Below, piece after piece: positions 14,501 to 15,167 of a stretch of DNA of 15,167 bases. Made by a program: the position numbers and the translations under genes. Source of the stretch: Calditrichaceae bacterium (GTDB lineage Bacteria > Calditrichota > Calditrichia > Calditrichales > Calditrichaceae); the NCBI GenBank assembly GCA_024763405.1, contig JANTFQ010000020.1, forward strand, positions 1 to 15,167, in the 5' to 3' direction. Below the pieces are notes generated by a model. The model made no database searches. It saw only the letters and a program-made list of their open reading frames with translations, and was not told the DNA's origin. Numbering within the stretch: position 1 is the stretch's first letter; each line of letters starts with the position of its first letter.

Positions 14501-14929
14501 ACCACCACCTACGGCACCGGCCCACCAGATATTGGCGTTCGTCGGATGTACAACGATGGAACGGGTACGTCCGCCATAATTGCCGGGACCTCGTTCTACC
14601 CAGTTTAAGACCGTTGTTTTATTTAAGCTGGAAACCGTGTGTTGTCTTGCCTGTTCAATTGCCCTGAAGCGCCAGCTTCCTTTATAGGCCGGTTTCTTAC
14701 CGACTTCGGAATGCATGGCATTTTCTTCCTCGGCCGCTTTATCCGGCTTGTCAAATTTAGGCCGTGTTTTTGCAATTTTCTTCTGCTCAAATAAATACTT
14801 TTCCAATCCGGCAGATGTGGTGCGATCAAATTTTGGTTTTACTTTGTGCGGCTGTGCAGGGATGAAATAGACAGCGGCTGTGCCTGTAAAAAGAAGGATC
14901 GTTATGACAGATAAAAAACGTTTCAACAT
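11576..14929 (-). CDS. Giant secreted Asp-box/BNR (VPS10/sortilin-like) beta-propeller protein with T9SS sorting domain
   Basis: The 1117-residue product begins with a signal peptide (MLKRFLSVITILLFTGTAAV, cleavage near residue 26) and a charged linker to about 105. Residues about 110-750 hold some eleven Asp-box repeats of the form S-x-D-x-G-x-T-W (near 147, 201, 247, 289, 338, 439, 525, 571, 615, 664 and 707), as in VPS10, GH74 and sialidase-type propellers, enough for two stacked propellers. An Ig-like stretch spans about 758-845. A jelly-roll, MAM-like module spans about 850-1015, with YVTVEGSDDGDNW and ending G-W-G-W-G-I-D-D-V. The T9SS type A sorting domain is about 1030-1117, ending Q-T-R-K-M-I-L-V-R. 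Such proteins are often auto-named glycosyl hydrolase, but I see no catalytic signature, so adhesion or glycan binding is equally likely. GGAG lies 5 nt before the ATG. The gene stands alone on its strand. Confidence 0.9.
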   Translation of the reverse strand: MLKRFLSVITILLFTGTAAVYFIPAQPHKVKPKFDRTTSAGLEKYLFEQKKIAKTRPKFDKPDKAAEEENAMHSEVGKKPAYKGSWRFRAIEQARQHTVSSLNKTTVLNWVERGPGNYGGRTRSIVVHPTNANIWWAGAVGGGIWKTTDAGQTWTCKTDNMPVISVASMAICKNSPDVLYAGTGEGFYNFDAIVGDGIFKSTDGGETWQQISATVGNSNFRYVNRIIVDPDDPDIFTAATKSGVYISEDGGLNWNETFNNGGNVQQIVANPLLYDKQFIAVNGTGIYKSVDGGFSWNFVSNEITNPNRIEMAISPTDTSILYAAPVDDNSGLLGFFRSADGGETWTDYGNSTNWLGGQGWYDNALVVSPLDPNYIYVGGINIYRVHISGANMSATQLTEWYTGASYPYVHADQHALVTITTGPNSFSVLAGNDGGVHYSTDMGSNWQEMNNNYNVTQYYDADRHPSSNDFIGGTQDNGTHRSPTDPDYTSSWDRVIGGDGFDCAWDKTDPSVVYGTLYYTKIYKSTDGGYNFSYVNNGMPESGVFHTPLSIDPNNSNKLVTAGDNNTVYWTDDAAANWHSATVANNGYTRYKTAISLSSSDIVWAGGTTIYMNVSTNGGQTFNQTVQPAGSPSAWVTGISTHPSKDSTAFLTIGSSGSGKIYRTRDLGQTWENINNNLPDVPAYTVLVMPFDTTEIWLGTDIGLFISYDNGASWQYSDEGLPAVSIRRLKIIGQEIVAATHGRGIWSVHRDELSEGPLLAPGLQDITVANPNTHILKLRFNANSNYDSVQVIVNGNIVDRLGYVAAGSDTFGTYLTTPPEDIIAQVIGYRGTNSALSTEKSGHIYSAQETLTEDFNDLQTTFFGDLSASSQSGFSTALLNSGHPYTDGQTAIGYWGTPITIKAGASLSYRDVAVVEPGESGSVYGDAGFYDYVTVEGSDDGDNWTVLVEPYDCRFDASWQSAYDNNGDGNEGMFRDHLIDLTATYPLDTNVQFRFKLFADANTNGWGWGIDDVTAANSVSAIEGTEQTVKEFALNQNYPNPFNPSTAISYQLSTVSTVRLVVYNALGQKVRTLVSGKQDAGEHRVTFNADGLASGIYVYKLTTDNGFVQTRKMILVR
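11709..11767 (-). repeat. 59-bp block nearly identical to 8417-8475 (inverted copy)
   Basis: This sorting-domain segment of the BNR-protein gene matches the GATase-like gene at 58 of 59 bases by eye, in inverted orientation about 3.2 kb away. Confidence 0.9.
11764..11791 (-). repeat. Degenerate 7-bp tandem repeat inside the sorting domain (copy 3)
   Basis: On the coding strand GCTATCA occurs twice, followed by ACTTTCT and ACTGTCA. It encodes A-I-S-Y-Q-L-S-T-V-S. The same register as in the copies at 2739 and 8393. Confidence 0.7.
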
Positions 14930-15167
14930 AATAACTCCACATGTATAAAGTTTGATAACAGTATTTAACGAATTTACAAGGTAAAAAAATTTCCCGGATG
15001 ACCCAAATCACTTGTCGGATAAGCCTGGAATGGACAATATAAAGCGCAAAGTGTAATTATTCCGGTTTTCTGATATTCGTATGCTTATCGAGAAGGTGCT
15101 GTTTTTGAGATATTAGTCACAGCATATTTAGTTATTATTCTGTAATAAATGAAGTTAAATTTTATTC

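Overview
The window (about 15.2 kb, moderate GC, mixed gene orientation) reads as a stretch of a bacterial chromosome from the FCB superphylum. The strongest clue is that three large exported proteins end in a type IX secretion (T9SS) 'type A' C-terminal sorting domain of the YPNPFNPxTxISYQLS...LGQKVRTLV kind. This flavour is typical of Calditrichota, KSB1 and Ignavibacteria-like lineages rather than of core Bacteroidetes. The phylum assignment is inference. No rRNA, tRNA, CRISPR array, phage or transposase gene was seen.

Layout. (1) 1-2403, plus strand: the end of a HAL2/SAL1-like 3'(2'),5'-bisphosphate nucleotidase, a SuhB-like inositol monophosphatase overlapping it by 4 bp, then ribose-phosphate pyrophosphokinase (prs) with a GTG start. 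(2) 2404-2550: convergent intergenic space with two hairpins. (3) 2551-7206, minus strand: a giant secreted gingipain-type (C25) cysteine peptidase with Ig-like/FN3 domains, an FG-GAP propeller and a T9SS tail. (4) 7207-7432: AT-rich divergent promoter region. (5) 7433-8605, plus strand: a secreted protein with a BPL_N-type glutamine-amidotransferase-like domain and a T9SS tail, followed by a SlyD-type FKBP prolyl isomerase (8671-9159) and a terminator. (6) 9223-10233, minus strand: an ApbE lipoprotein (FAD:protein FMN transferase), divergent from a small four-helix membrane protein of unknown function (10483-10923) that ends in a strong perfect-palindrome terminator. (7) 10978-11575: about 600 bp without a convincing gene but with a striking cluster of short palindromes, most with GAA loops. 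(8) 11576-14929, minus strand: a very large secreted Asp-box/BNR (VPS10/sortilin-like) propeller protein with a T9SS tail. Positions 14930-15167 are its upstream region, where I see no convincing promoter motif.

How the genes fit together. The housekeeping block handles phosphate-ester turnover and PRPP supply. Most of the coding capacity (about 9.2 kb of 15.2 kb) is exported surface or secreted protein. A C25 peptidase and a GATase-like protein share one divergent control region, and a giant propeller protein lies nearby. The three sorting-domain regions are unusually alike at DNA level, including a degenerate 7-bp tandem repeat and a 59-bp block with one mismatch shared by two otherwise unrelated genes. 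This suggests recent copying or gene conversion of the sorting-tail cassette. The palindrome cluster at 11187-11399 and the tail cassette are the two least ordinary things here.
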